Source: Bdellovibrio sp. ZAP7 (GTDB lineage: Bacteria; Bacteroidota; Bacteroidia; Flavobacteriales; Flavobacteriaceae). From it: 5,945 nt of DNA. The notes under the pieces were generated by a model. The model searched no databases. It was given only the letters and a program-made list of their open reading frames with translations, and was not told the DNA's origin. Location: positions 1 to 5,945 of the forward strand of contig CALPKO020000106.1 of the NCBI GenBank assembly GCA_943324165.2. The letters run 5' to 3'. The position numbers were made by a program, and so were the translations under genes. The first letter of the stretch is position 1; each line of letters begins with the position of its first letter. Shown in pieces: positions 1 to 5,807 of the stretch.

Positions 1-391
1 CCTTTGAATTTTGTTGGTCTTCCAACGTCATTGTGTTGTTGGTACGCATCACTATCTCGGTGGCTAATTGCTTTGCACGTTTTTCAATCATTTGCTCTAG
101 CGATTTGTTTTTGGGAACAAAGCCATACACCAATTGCATGTCCATAGCATTGGCAACATCACGTAAGGTCTTTAGTGTTATTGTTCCTGCTACTTCTCTA
201 TTCTCCATATCTTTTAGGCTTTGAGGAACAATAGATGCTTTAACGCTCAATTGACGTAATGACATTTGCAATGCAGTTCGCAATGTATGTATCCAACCTT
301 TAGATGGTACGGTAGTATCCTTTAAAACCTGTAAAGGCAATAGTTTTTTATCTATTTGCCTTACAATTAAGTACTGTTTCGTGTTTTTCAT
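1..391 (-). CDS. mobile mystery protein A (XRE-type HTH regulator), 3' end outside window
   Basis: The first 130 codons read open from ATG at 391 to the window edge, so the C-terminus is missing. The family is about 150 residues long, so roughly 20 are lost. Residues 32-92 form an XRE/cro-like helix-turn-helix: a WIHTLRTALQMSLRQLS entry helix, a recognition region around VPQSLKDMENRE, then the family-typical GTITLKTLRDVANAMDMQLVYGFVP. Residues 96-115 (KSLEQMIEKRAKQLATEIV) form the conserved following helix. This matches the mobile mystery protein A family (TIGR02612), which is encoded upstream of a Fic-domain mobile mystery protein B (TIGR02613) and is frequent on plasmids and other mobile DNA. 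The partner should lie left of base 1. The start at 391 is chosen because the family N-terminus fits and because an upstream ATG at 399 stops after two codons. G+C here is about 41% against about 28% in neighbours, suggesting transfer. It probably represses its own promoter through the operator array just upstream (inference). Confidence 0.88.
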   Translation of the reverse strand, partial: MKNTKQYLIVRQIDKKLLPLQVLKDTTVPSKGWIHTLRTALQMSLRQLSVKASIVPQSLKDMENREVAGTITLKTLRDVANAMDMQLVYGFVPKNKSLEQMIEKRAKQLATEIVMRTNNTMTLEDQQNSK

Positions 392-406
392 CAGTTCATA
401 AACTTT
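391..406. promoter_or_regulatory. operator-like site 1, overlapping the start codon
   Basis: The plus strand reads TCAGTTCATAAACTTT. It shares the core AG-N8-CT and the right half TA(A/G)ACT with three further sites upstream, and 5 of 8 base pairs are symmetric. It covers the first base of the ATG at 391 and the leader, so protein bound here would block transcription or translation start. It is the most degenerate of the four. Confidence 0.45.
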
Positions 407-417
407 AAATTATATTG

Positions 418-425
418 CAAAAATA
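418..425 (-). promoter_or_regulatory. putative -7 promoter element of mobile mystery protein A gene
   Basis: On the minus strand the sequence reads TATTTTTG, a full match to the Bacteroidota -7 consensus TAnnTTTG, 26 nt before the ATG at 391. Transcription would begin near 411, leaving a leader of about 20 nt. No clear TTTG is present at -33; that position is only a T-run. The element overlaps one end of the operator at 424-439 by two bases, which suits repression. Confidence 0.4.
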
Positions 426-439
426 AGCCTTTAAACTTA
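424..439. promoter_or_regulatory. operator-like site 2
   Basis: The plus strand reads TAAGCCTTTAAACTTA, with the outer TAAG/CTTA arms perfectly symmetric. It lies 33 bp from site 1 and abuts the putative -7 element. The stretch 426-441 is repeated at 490-505 with 14 of 16 identical bases. Confidence 0.55.
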
Positions 440-455
440 AATAAAAAAATTAATT

Positions 456-471
456 TAAGTTTATAGACTTA
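456..471. promoter_or_regulatory. operator-like site 3, best palindrome
   Basis: The plus strand reads TAAGTTTATAGACTTA; 7 of 8 base pairs are symmetric, and the symmetry extends to 454-473 (TTTAAG...CTTAAA). It lies 32 bp from site 2. Bases 453-463 also form an 11-bp perfect inverted repeat with 432-442 in site 2. Confidence 0.6.
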
Positions 472-487
472 AAATATTTATTTTTTA

Positions 488-503
488 TCAGCCTGTAAAC
501 TGA
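488..503. promoter_or_regulatory. operator-like site 4
   Basis: The plus strand reads TCAGCCTGTAAACTGA, with outer TCAG/CTGA arms fully symmetric. It lies 32 bp from site 3. Compared with site 2, the outer change A to C on the left arm is matched by T to G on the right arm. This compensatory change argues for recognition as a palindrome. No fifth site is seen at 520. Confidence 0.55.
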
Positions 504-624
504 AACTTTATTCTAACGCTAAATTTAAAGATATTTAAATAGTTCCAAAATATCATACAAAAGCAACTATTACAAATATTAGTTTTTGTGAGTTTTCGAC
601 TATTATACATTAAAATACTATTAA

Positions 625-2580
625 CTAAAAAGTTTGAATCATCACCACATAGTCTGAAAACACTTTTATTTTGTCAACTTGGGACAATGAGCTTGTTTTT
701 TTTCTTTTACCTTTTTGAGTAGTTACTGGAACCAAATCGACGATGTTCTTTAGTAATACTGATTTTATGGCGTAATTCACATTTTCACTGTCGTATTTTT
801 CTTTATTTAGTCTAGACACAATAATACCAACAACATTTCCTAAATCATCAAAAAGAGGTCCTCCGCTATTTCCGCTTTGTATTGGTGTTGTCACTTGGTA
901 TTTAGTAACATCTTCATTAATACCTGTTAAAGAACTAATTTTACCATCTGTAAATTTCACCGTTTCTCCCATAACATCCGCTAAGGGATAGCCCAAAGAA
1001 AAAACTTCATTTCCTACAGTAATTGTCTCTGAAGCCAATTGATATGGCAGTATTGGTAAAGGCACAAAAGTACTATCGGTAATTTTTATAATTGCCAAAT
1101 CATTTGTTTTATCTGTTTGAAAAACAGTTGCTTTAAATTTTTTCTTTATCCCATTTTGTTTGCATAAAACCCAAATTTCTGATGCATCTTGAATTACATG
1201 ATAGTTTGTGGCAATGAAACCCTCATTATTTACATAAAAACCAGTTCCACTTCCATTCCAATTGAACTTTCCTGTTTCCAGGCCGTTCTCAACTGACTCG
1301 TATGTTTCTGTATCCTTGAAAACAAAACTCTTTACTATTATCGATGGGGAATCAACCTTTTCCTCATTTAGAATTAAAATTTTAAAGGCACTTCCTTCCC
1401 ATTCTTTTAATTTCTGGTTTTCCACTAAAACACCATTAATTGAATAGTAAATAGCATCCTCTTTTTTTGTTATTTTTAGTACGTTTTCACCTCCAACTTC
1501 AGTATTAATTGAAGTAGTTTTTTCAAACTTACTGCTTAAATACAAATTGTCTTCTAAATTTTCGATGGAGTAAGTCCCTTCATTGGATATCAAGAATCGG
1601 TTGGATGTGTTTTCAATTTGATTTTCATTCCATGAAATGCCATATTTCATCTTTGTATTATCTGTGTTTTTAAAGGTAACTTCTAAGGAAATATCATCGT
1701 AATTTTTCCATGATACATTTAAATTTATATTGAAGTTCTTATTGTTCTTCTCTTTTGAGAAAGCAACCTCAATACCTTCTTTGATTTCTTTGAAGTAGGA
1801 ATCGTCACTTGCAGACCAATCACTTTGAATTTCAGACTTTATAAAATAATTTGAAATTACAGCCTTACATTTTTTATATTCATTACATACGTGACATATT
1901 GGCTCCCGAGCACCATTAGTAAATTTCACTATGCTTTTAATTGAACCATCTTGGTAATTTGTTAACCAGTTGCCGTTTTTCCAACCGTCAACCAAAATGC
2001 CCTTTTCGTATATTTTCTTATTGTCAAAGTAACTGATATAACTGCCGTTTTCCTTTCCATTTACATAAGTTTCTTCATAATTTCTCTCTTTGTTTTCTTT
2101 ATTATAAATCCAGACACCGTTTTTCTTCCCATTCAAATAATCACCTTCAGAGCTAACGTTTCCATTTTTATAATAGATTATTGACTTGCCATTTAATGAA
2201 TCCTTTTCATAATGATAAAGTGACTTAATCATTTTATCATCATCATAATAAATCCAAAGCCCATCTTTTTTTCCATTGTCAAAATTACCTTCGCAAGTAA
2301 TATTTCCATTCTTTGAAAATTCATTGTAAATTGAAATAAATTTAGATTTAGCAATTGCCTCATAATTAAATTCGGTACAGTAGAATAAAGAACGAGTTTC
2401 TCCCGTTTTATAAAACGACTTATACTCATTTTTATCTGATTTAGTAAGTTCTATGTAATATTCATAATCATTACTATCGGCAACATCCCAATTTAGATTA
2501 TAATAAATTTTGTCTGGTTGAGCATAAATATCAGAGGAAACACAAAGCAATAAGATATGGATTAAAAATAATTTTTTCAT
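625..2580 (-). CDS. secreted YwqK/MORN-repeat protein with trypsin-like (S1 family) serine protease domain
   Basis: This 651-aa exported protein has a signal peptide at residues 1-20, with cleavage likely at YA/Q. Residues about 86-225 hold five to six MORN-variant repeats of the YwqK type, about 23-25 residues each (for example EGNFDNGKKDGLWIYY and EGDYLNGKKNGVWIYN). Residues 229-238 carry three cysteines (CHVC...C). Residues about 248-425 are beta-rich and look like a LamG/concanavalin-type fold (weak call). Residues 440-620 are a chymotrypsin-fold protease of HtrA style: GSGTGFYV at 443-450, His461 in TNYHV, Asp494 in TNDLAIIKI and Ser572 in GNSGGP. The triad is complete, so it is probably active. 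No PDZ domain follows; the tail is basic (KGKRKK) and ends hydrophobic. It is the last gene of a probable operon, 35 bp after the upstream stop. YwqK proteins are often labelled antitoxins, but nothing here supports that role. The substrate is unknown. Confidence 0.88.
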   Translation of the reverse strand: MKKLFLIHILLLCVSSDIYAQPDKIYYNLNWDVADSNDYEYYIELTKSDKNEYKSFYKTGETRSLFYCTEFNYEAIAKSKFISIYNEFSKNGNITCEGNFDNGKKDGLWIYYDDDKMIKSLYHYEKDSLNGKSIIYYKNGNVSSEGDYLNGKKNGVWIYNKENKERNYEETYVNGKENGSYISYFDNKKIYEKGILVDGWKNGNWLTNYQDGSIKSIVKFTNGAREPICHVCNEYKKCKAVISNYFIKSEIQSDWSASDDSYFKEIKEGIEVAFSKEKNNKNFNINLNVSWKNYDDISLEVTFKNTDNTKMKYGISWNENQIENTSNRFLISNEGTYSIENLEDNLYLSSKFEKTTSINTEVGGENVLKITKKEDAIYYSINGVLVENQKLKEWEGSAFKILILNEEKVDSPSIIVKSFVFKDTETYESVENGLETGKFNWNGSGTGFYVNNEGFIATNYHVIQDASEIWVLCKQNGIKKKFKATVFQTDKTNDLAIIKITDSTFVPLPILPYQLASETITVGNEVFSLGYPLADVMGETVKFTDGKISSLTGINEDVTKYQVTTPIQSGNSGGPLFDDLGNVVGIIVSRLNKEKYDSENVNYAIKSVLLKNIVDLVPVTTQKGKRKKTSSLSQVDKIKVFSDYVVMIQTF

Positions 2581-2615
2581 ATTTTGATTTTTTAGTCGTT
2601 AAAATAAGTTGTAAA

Positions 2616-3008
2616 CTATCTAATTTTCTTGTAGGTTAAAGTTCCATTATCATCTCCTGAAATAGTACAAATCAGAGTTGATTTATCAAGGAAAATAAAT
2701 TCAGATTCCGTATTCCAATTGGTTTCTTTAAAATTGGTTTTTACATACAAATTGGTTTTGTTAAAATTCAAAGAAATTATATCAAGTGGTGCTCCGGATA
2801 TAGCGCTAAATTCTGCCATTTGCATATTATTGCTGCAATCTTTCCAAATAACAATATGTGAATTACCTTCAGAGGACCAAAATCCAATGTAATCTTCATT
2901 TGTAAATTCAATAGCTGATTTAGTTTTAATATTACCTGCTGCATTATGAATTTGGGCACTTGAAATAAAGCTCGCAAACAAAACGGTAAATAAGATTATT
3001 TTTTTCAT
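2616..3008 (-). CDS. small secreted protein, tandem paralogue 2
   Basis: This 130-aa protein has a signal peptide (MKKIILFTVLFASFISSA, cleavage before Q19) and a mature domain of about 100 residues predicted as mostly beta strands. I do not recognise a named family. The mature part aligns with the neighbouring 120-aa protein over about 96 residues with one gap and about 42 identities by eye. Shared landmarks are FTxxDxIGFW at 35-44, WKD at 55-57, QMxEFS at 63-68, FKETNWNTES at 93-102, Cys114 and the closing TYKK. The GxW motif near the N-terminus recalls lipocalin-like beta-barrels, but this is only a resemblance. It is the middle gene of the probable operon, 23 bp after the paralogue and 35 bp before the protease gene. 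The leader is A/T only, with no Shine-Dalgarno sequence, as is usual in Bacteroidota. It likely acts in the periplasm or outside the cell. Confidence 0.8.
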   Translation of the reverse strand: MKKIILFTVLFASFISSAQIHNAAGNIKTKSAIEFTNEDYIGFWSSEGNSHIVIWKDCSNNMQMAEFSAISGAPLDIISLNFNKTNLYVKTNFKETNWNTESEFIFLDKSTLICTISGDDNGTLTYKKIR

Positions 3009-3031
3009 AAGATTTTAATTTAATTTATTAT

Positions 3032-3394
3032 TTATTTGAATTTAGTGTAAGTAATGATATCTTTTATTTGACCTTTAACCTCACATTTTAAAGTGTATTT
3101 ATCTATAAATGTATAGGTTGACTCAGTTTTCCAATTTGTTTCTTTAAAAACAGTCTTAACTACTAACTTTTCATCAATTAACTTCATTGATAAAAGAGTC
3201 AACAAGGCTCCATCAACAGTACTAAATTCAACCATTTGCAAATTTTTATTAACATCTTTCCAAAACACTAGCTGAGTAGCGTGCTTATCAGGTTCCCAAT
3301 AACCAATTAAATCATCAGAGGTGAACTTTTCCTGACCAAAAATGTTGGATTGAACAAGGAAAATTAAAGCGATAATTAATAATGCATTTTTCAT
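3032..3394 (-). CDS. small secreted protein, tandem paralogue 1
   Basis: This 120-aa protein has a signal peptide (MKNALLIIALIFLVQSNIFG, cleavage before Q21) and a beta-rich mature domain homologous to the following gene product. Matching landmarks are FTSDDLIGYW at 24-33, WKD at 45-47, QMVEFS at 53-58, FKETNWKTES at 83-92, Cys104 and ITYTKFK at the end. The family is not recognised. It is the first gene of the probable operon and sits 38 nt downstream of the predicted transcription start from the promoter at 3439-3467. The duplication is old enough that only short DNA matches remain, such as 3131-3148 against 2715-2732 with 17 of 18 bases identical. That block encodes the conserved FKETNW core, so selection is acting on it. 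Function is unknown. Confidence 0.8.
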   Translation of the reverse strand: MKNALLIIALIFLVQSNIFGQEKFTSDDLIGYWEPDKHATQLVFWKDVNKNLQMVEFSTVDGALLTLLSMKLIDEKLVVKTVFKETNWKTESTYTFIDKYTLKCEVKGQIKDIITYTKFK

Positions 3395-3438
3395 AATTAA
3401 AGTTTTAAAGGTTAAAAATCAAATAAATACAGACAGAT

Positions 3439-3467
3439 TAAAATTATGTCTTTTGTCAATGTGCAAA
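3439..3467 (-). promoter_or_regulatory. putative promoter of the paralogue-protease operon
   Basis: On the minus strand, TTTG (3467-3464) is followed by a 17-nt spacer and TAATTTTA (3446-3439). This fits the Bacteroidota sigma-A pattern TTTG-N17-TAnnTTTG except for the last base. Transcription would begin near 3432, about 38 nt before the ATG at 3394. Confidence 0.45.
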
Positions 3468-3494
3468 TTTTATTACATTGATTAATGTTCTGAA

Positions 3495-3540
3495 AAGTAT
3501 AATGCCTCTATTGGTTGATTAATTTCAATAAAAGCATTAC
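3495..3540 (-). terminator. possible terminator or structured element after the ZU5-like gene
   Basis: A two-part stem lies about 20 nt after the stop at 3559. The outer arms are TAATGC (3500-3505) and GCATTA (3534-3539); the inner arms are TATTG (3509-3513) and CAATA (3526-3530). On the minus strand it is followed by TACTTTTC, a weak U-rich tail. It would separate the gene from the operon promoter downstream. Low G+C makes the stem weak. Confidence 0.3.
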
Positions 3541-3558
3541 TCAGTTCTAGCATAAAGA

Positions 3559-4944
3559 TTAAAACAAAACCTTCATTATATCTTCGTAGGTTTTCAATTC
3601 TCCGCGATGAATGTGCATCTGCACTTTTTGCATTCCTGGTTTACTTTTAATTAAACGTAAATCTGCATTTTTAAGATAGGCAAGTTGATTATCTTTTGTC
3701 AATCCCCATAGAATATTTTCATTTTCAGGATTGTATTTTATAGTTGAGGAATACTTAAATAAGGCATTCGTATTTTTTTCAACCAACACAACATTACTCA
3801 AAGAAATAGGTTTTCCGCTCTCATCCGCATACATTGGATTAATTTCACCGCCATTGGGATAACTTGTAGGTAAATCACAATTAACAAATCCAAAATTATT
3901 GATGCTTAATGACCTCACAATTTTTTCTTCGCCACTTAATGCTTTGATTTGTGATACTTTATGGGCACTAATAAGACCAAAATACTTATACCATTCAAAT
4001 TTTACTTTATCTGAAAAGAGTTTTCTTTCTTTCAAAAGCTTACCATACTTTTTTTGATAAATTTTTAAGGCATTGTTATAATCTTGACCTTCTTCAAAAG
4101 CCAAGTAGCAATTGCATTTATTCTCTTTTCTTAAACCTCCATAACTGACAATAGAAGTGACTTCATAAATGCCATTGTTTAATGGCTTTACCTTCATTTC
4201 AAAGGCGTCTGAAATTTTGCATTTATTTAAATCAATAGGTTCAAAACGCACATTTTTATATGCTTCAATTTCAGGATACATTTTAGTTTCATCAACAATT
4301 GTAAAAGAGGCCCGTGTTGCCACTTTCGGCTCAGAGGGAATTGGTGGTAATGAATTTAATTCATTGTCCATACTTGAGCTGCTAATAGAATCTTTTCCTT
4401 TTTCAATCCACTTACCAGTCGTTTTATCCAAATCATATAAATTGAAATCCTTGGATTTTGTCCAGCTGTATAAATCAACTTTTATTTTATTAGAAGGATT
4501 TACAAATAGTTCATTATTGTTTGATTTGGCAATCAATTCTACCATTCCTGCCGACTCAAATACTTTTTCTACTCCATTATCATTAAACTCCATCGGGATT
4601 CCTGCAAGGTAAAAATCTAAAGGGTTATAAAACTCTCTAAAAGAAAGTTGAACCTTGCCCTTAATTATGTTTCCATCTTTATCCAAAAACGCATTTACAG
4701 GAATAGCTATTTTTGCTCCATGTTTTGAATACAATACATTGGGTTGGCTGGGATCAATAGTAAAAGTTTGATAAGGTATATCTAAACTAGGAATTGGTGG
4801 ATTTGTTAGCAACTTTTTGTTACTAGTAACAACTTGTTTTGTTTTTTCCTTCGTTCTGCTGCAAGAGCAATCGCGCAAACTTAAAAGTGCAATCAATATT
4901 GCACTTGTGCCAAGGAGAATTTGGATTTTGGTTTTCTTAGTCAT
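3559..4944 (-). CDS. membrane-anchored or exported protein with ZU5-like beta-sandwich domain, function unknown
   Basis: With the start at 4944 (MTKKTKIQ...) the protein has 461 residues. An in-frame ATG at 4989 would add 15 residues in front of the basic, hydrophobic export signal and is less likely. Residues 8-23 are hydrophobic (signal peptide or membrane anchor), followed by CSC at 26-28; no proper lipobox is seen. Residues about 60-165 resemble the ZU5-like domain common in large Bacteroidota surface proteins: GAKIAIPVNAFLDKDGN, then GKVQLSFREFYNPLDFYLAGIPM and an FESAGMVEL strand. A linker with LPPIPSEP follows at about 200. Residues 205-345 include CNC at 277-279, then an NNFGFVNCDLP motif near 349-359 and a C-terminal beta-rich part. 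The export signal and similarity to other unknown Bacteroidota proteins suggest a cell-envelope location, but no enzymatic motif is visible. It appears to be transcribed alone, as gaps on both sides exceed 150 bp. Confidence 0.8.
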   Translation of the reverse strand: MTKKTKIQILLGTSAILIALLSLRDCSCSRTKEKTKQVVTSNKKLLTNPPIPSLDIPYQTFTIDPSQPNVLYSKHGAKIAIPVNAFLDKDGNIIKGKVQLSFREFYNPLDFYLAGIPMEFNDNGVEKVFESAGMVELIAKSNNNELFVNPSNKIKVDLYSWTKSKDFNLYDLDKTTGKWIEKGKDSISSSSMDNELNSLPPIPSEPKVATRASFTIVDETKMYPEIEAYKNVRFEPIDLNKCKISDAFEMKVKPLNNGIYEVTSIVSYGGLRKENKCNCYLAFEEGQDYNNALKIYQKKYGKLLKERKLFSDKVKFEWYKYFGLISAHKVSQIKALSGEEKIVRSLSINNFGFVNCDLPTSYPNGGEINPMYADESGKPISLSNVVLVEKNTNALFKYSSTIKYNPENENILWGLTKDNQLAYLKNADLRLIKSKPGMQKVQMHIHRGELKTYEDIMKVLF

Positions 4945-5288
4945 AATTAAAAAATTTAGTTGGTTAATATAAATATTCCCTATTATCAAATGGGTCTCGT
5001 ATTCAGATTGTAAGAGATTTATATTTTTAAAGTAATTTTTTAATACATGGACGAAAGGTTTAAGGAAGGTTGTATTATTACAACGAAAAATATGTTAAAA
5101 TATTGTTTAAGAAATAATTTAATTAACAAAAGGAATACAAATAAGTTTCATTAATAAAAAATTTGCATCAAAAATTGTAAACTTTTTTTGATTGCCTAAT
5201 TTTGCTGCATTGATGTGGTGAACCATATAAAATGGGTTTAGATTTATTAATTAAGATTGATTCCGATGGTATAAAGCTTTTAATCCTC
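4945..5288. other. 344-bp intergenic region without a convincing gene
   Basis: Very AT-rich DNA separating two minus-strand genes. It must hold the promoter of the 461-aa gene, but no good TTTG/TAnnTTTG pair could be assigned. It contains a short palindrome GTTGTATTATTACAAC (5069-5084) and a longer AT-rich hairpin at 5165-5195. Only tiny ORFs occur (for example 35 codons on the plus strand at 5047-5154), none with support. Confidence 0.6.
5156..5195 (-). terminator. possible terminator of the 150-aa gene
   Basis: GCATCAAAAA (5165-5174) pairs with TTTTTGATTGC (5185-5195) with one bulged base and a 10-nt loop. On the minus strand the stem is followed by AAATTTTTT. It lies about 95 nt after the stop at 5289. 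The stem is almost all A-T, so the call is weak. Confidence 0.3.
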
Positions 5289-5741
5289 TTAAAAGACTTT
5301 ATATTGCATAGCTTTTTGAGGAGCTGTTTTATAATTATAATTACCATCTCGATTATAGGCTACTGAATTAATTACATTATCAAAAGTTTGATAAATCTGA
5401 ATTTTAGTCATTTTAAATCTGCCATTATTATTGGGATTTTGTGCACCAACAACATTTATAATTAAATCATCATGCTCATTCATTGGTTCAATTACAGCTT
5501 TAAGAAATGTTAATCTTGCTGATGAGTATTGAAAAGTTTGTGGTTTCATAAATTGTTTTTTTGTTTCTAGTTCATTAATAACGTTTTTACTTTGTTCTTT
5601 ATCTTTTTTACTATCATCCATTGATACATTTATGTTATCATTTCGCTTCTTAATTGAAATTAAATAAATTCCAAGAGAGATAATAAGGACTATTAATATA
5701 AACAAGTGATTTGATTCATAAAACTCAGTTATTCTATTCAT
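5289..5741 (-). CDS. single-pass membrane protein of unknown function
   Basis: This 150-aa protein is not recognised. Residues about 12-30 (HLFILIVLIISLGIYLISI) form one membrane segment, followed at once by the positive KKR. By the positive-inside rule the rest would then be cytoplasmic (inference). Residues 35-65 are a charged, lysine-rich linker with coiled-coil character. Residues 66-150 look like a compact mixed alpha/beta domain (QTFQYSSARLTFLKAVIEP, then DLIINVVGAQNPNNNGRF, then KIQIYQTFDNVINSVAY). Neither a lipobox nor a cleavage site is evident. The gene starts 66 bp after the stop of another unknown minus-strand gene, so the two may be co-transcribed. The start ATG at 5741 fits because the membrane segment begins shortly after it. 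Confidence 0.7.
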   Translation of the reverse strand: MNRITEFYESNHLFILIVLIISLGIYLISIKKRNDNINVSMDDSKKDKEQSKNVINELETKKQFMKPQTFQYSSARLTFLKAVIEPMNEHDDLIINVVGAQNPNNNGRFKMTKIQIYQTFDNVINSVAYNRDGNYNYKTAPQKAMQYKVF

Positions 5742-5771
5742 GATATATTAGTTTAAGATTAATTTTTACCT

Positions 5772-5793
5772 GTATTTTTTCCAAGAAAAATAC
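5772..5793. other. AT-rich hairpin between the two right-hand genes
   Basis: GTATTTTT (5772-5779) and AAAAATAC (5786-5793) form a perfect 8-bp stem with a 6-nt loop. It lies in the 66-bp gap between a stop at 5808 and the start at 5741. No U-run follows on the minus strand, so it does not look like a normal terminator. It might be an mRNA processing or stability element, or chance. Confidence 0.25.
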
Positions 5794-5807
5794 TTTATAA
5801 AAAACAA

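Noticed and set aside
33..224. 63-codon plus-strand ORF inside the mobile mystery protein A gene
   Set aside because: It is antisense to a clearly recognised family member; its openness follows from the opposite strand's codons.
391..503. Reading the regularly spaced repeats as a CRISPR array
   Set aside because: The units are 16-bp palindromes only partly identical, with 16-17 bp between them; CRISPR repeats are longer and nearly identical with longer spacers, and no cas gene is seen.
541..624. Possible terminator after the protease gene, from short repeats around 582-606
   Set aside because: The arms pair over only a few bases with mismatches and no U-run follows on the minus strand.
625..2580. 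Reading the YwqK repeats as evidence of a toxin-antitoxin system
   Set aside because: The YwqK antitoxin label is a database name. This protein is secreted and fused to a protease, and no toxin-like neighbour is present.
4169..4612. 147-codon plus-strand ORF antisense to the ZU5-like gene
   Set aside because: It lies wholly inside a well-supported minus-strand gene, its product resembles no known protein and it has no promoter or leader signal.
5047..5154. 35-codon plus-strand ORF in the intergenic gap
   Set aside because: Too short and AT-driven, with no start signals, and opposite in direction to all other genes.
5232..5366. 44-codon plus-strand ORF with a hydrophobic C-terminal half, antisense to the end of the 150-aa gene; considered as a small toxin-like peptide
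   Set aside because: The hydrophobic part is the complement of coding sequence on the other strand, there is no promoter or leader signal, and AT-rich DNA often gives such peptides.
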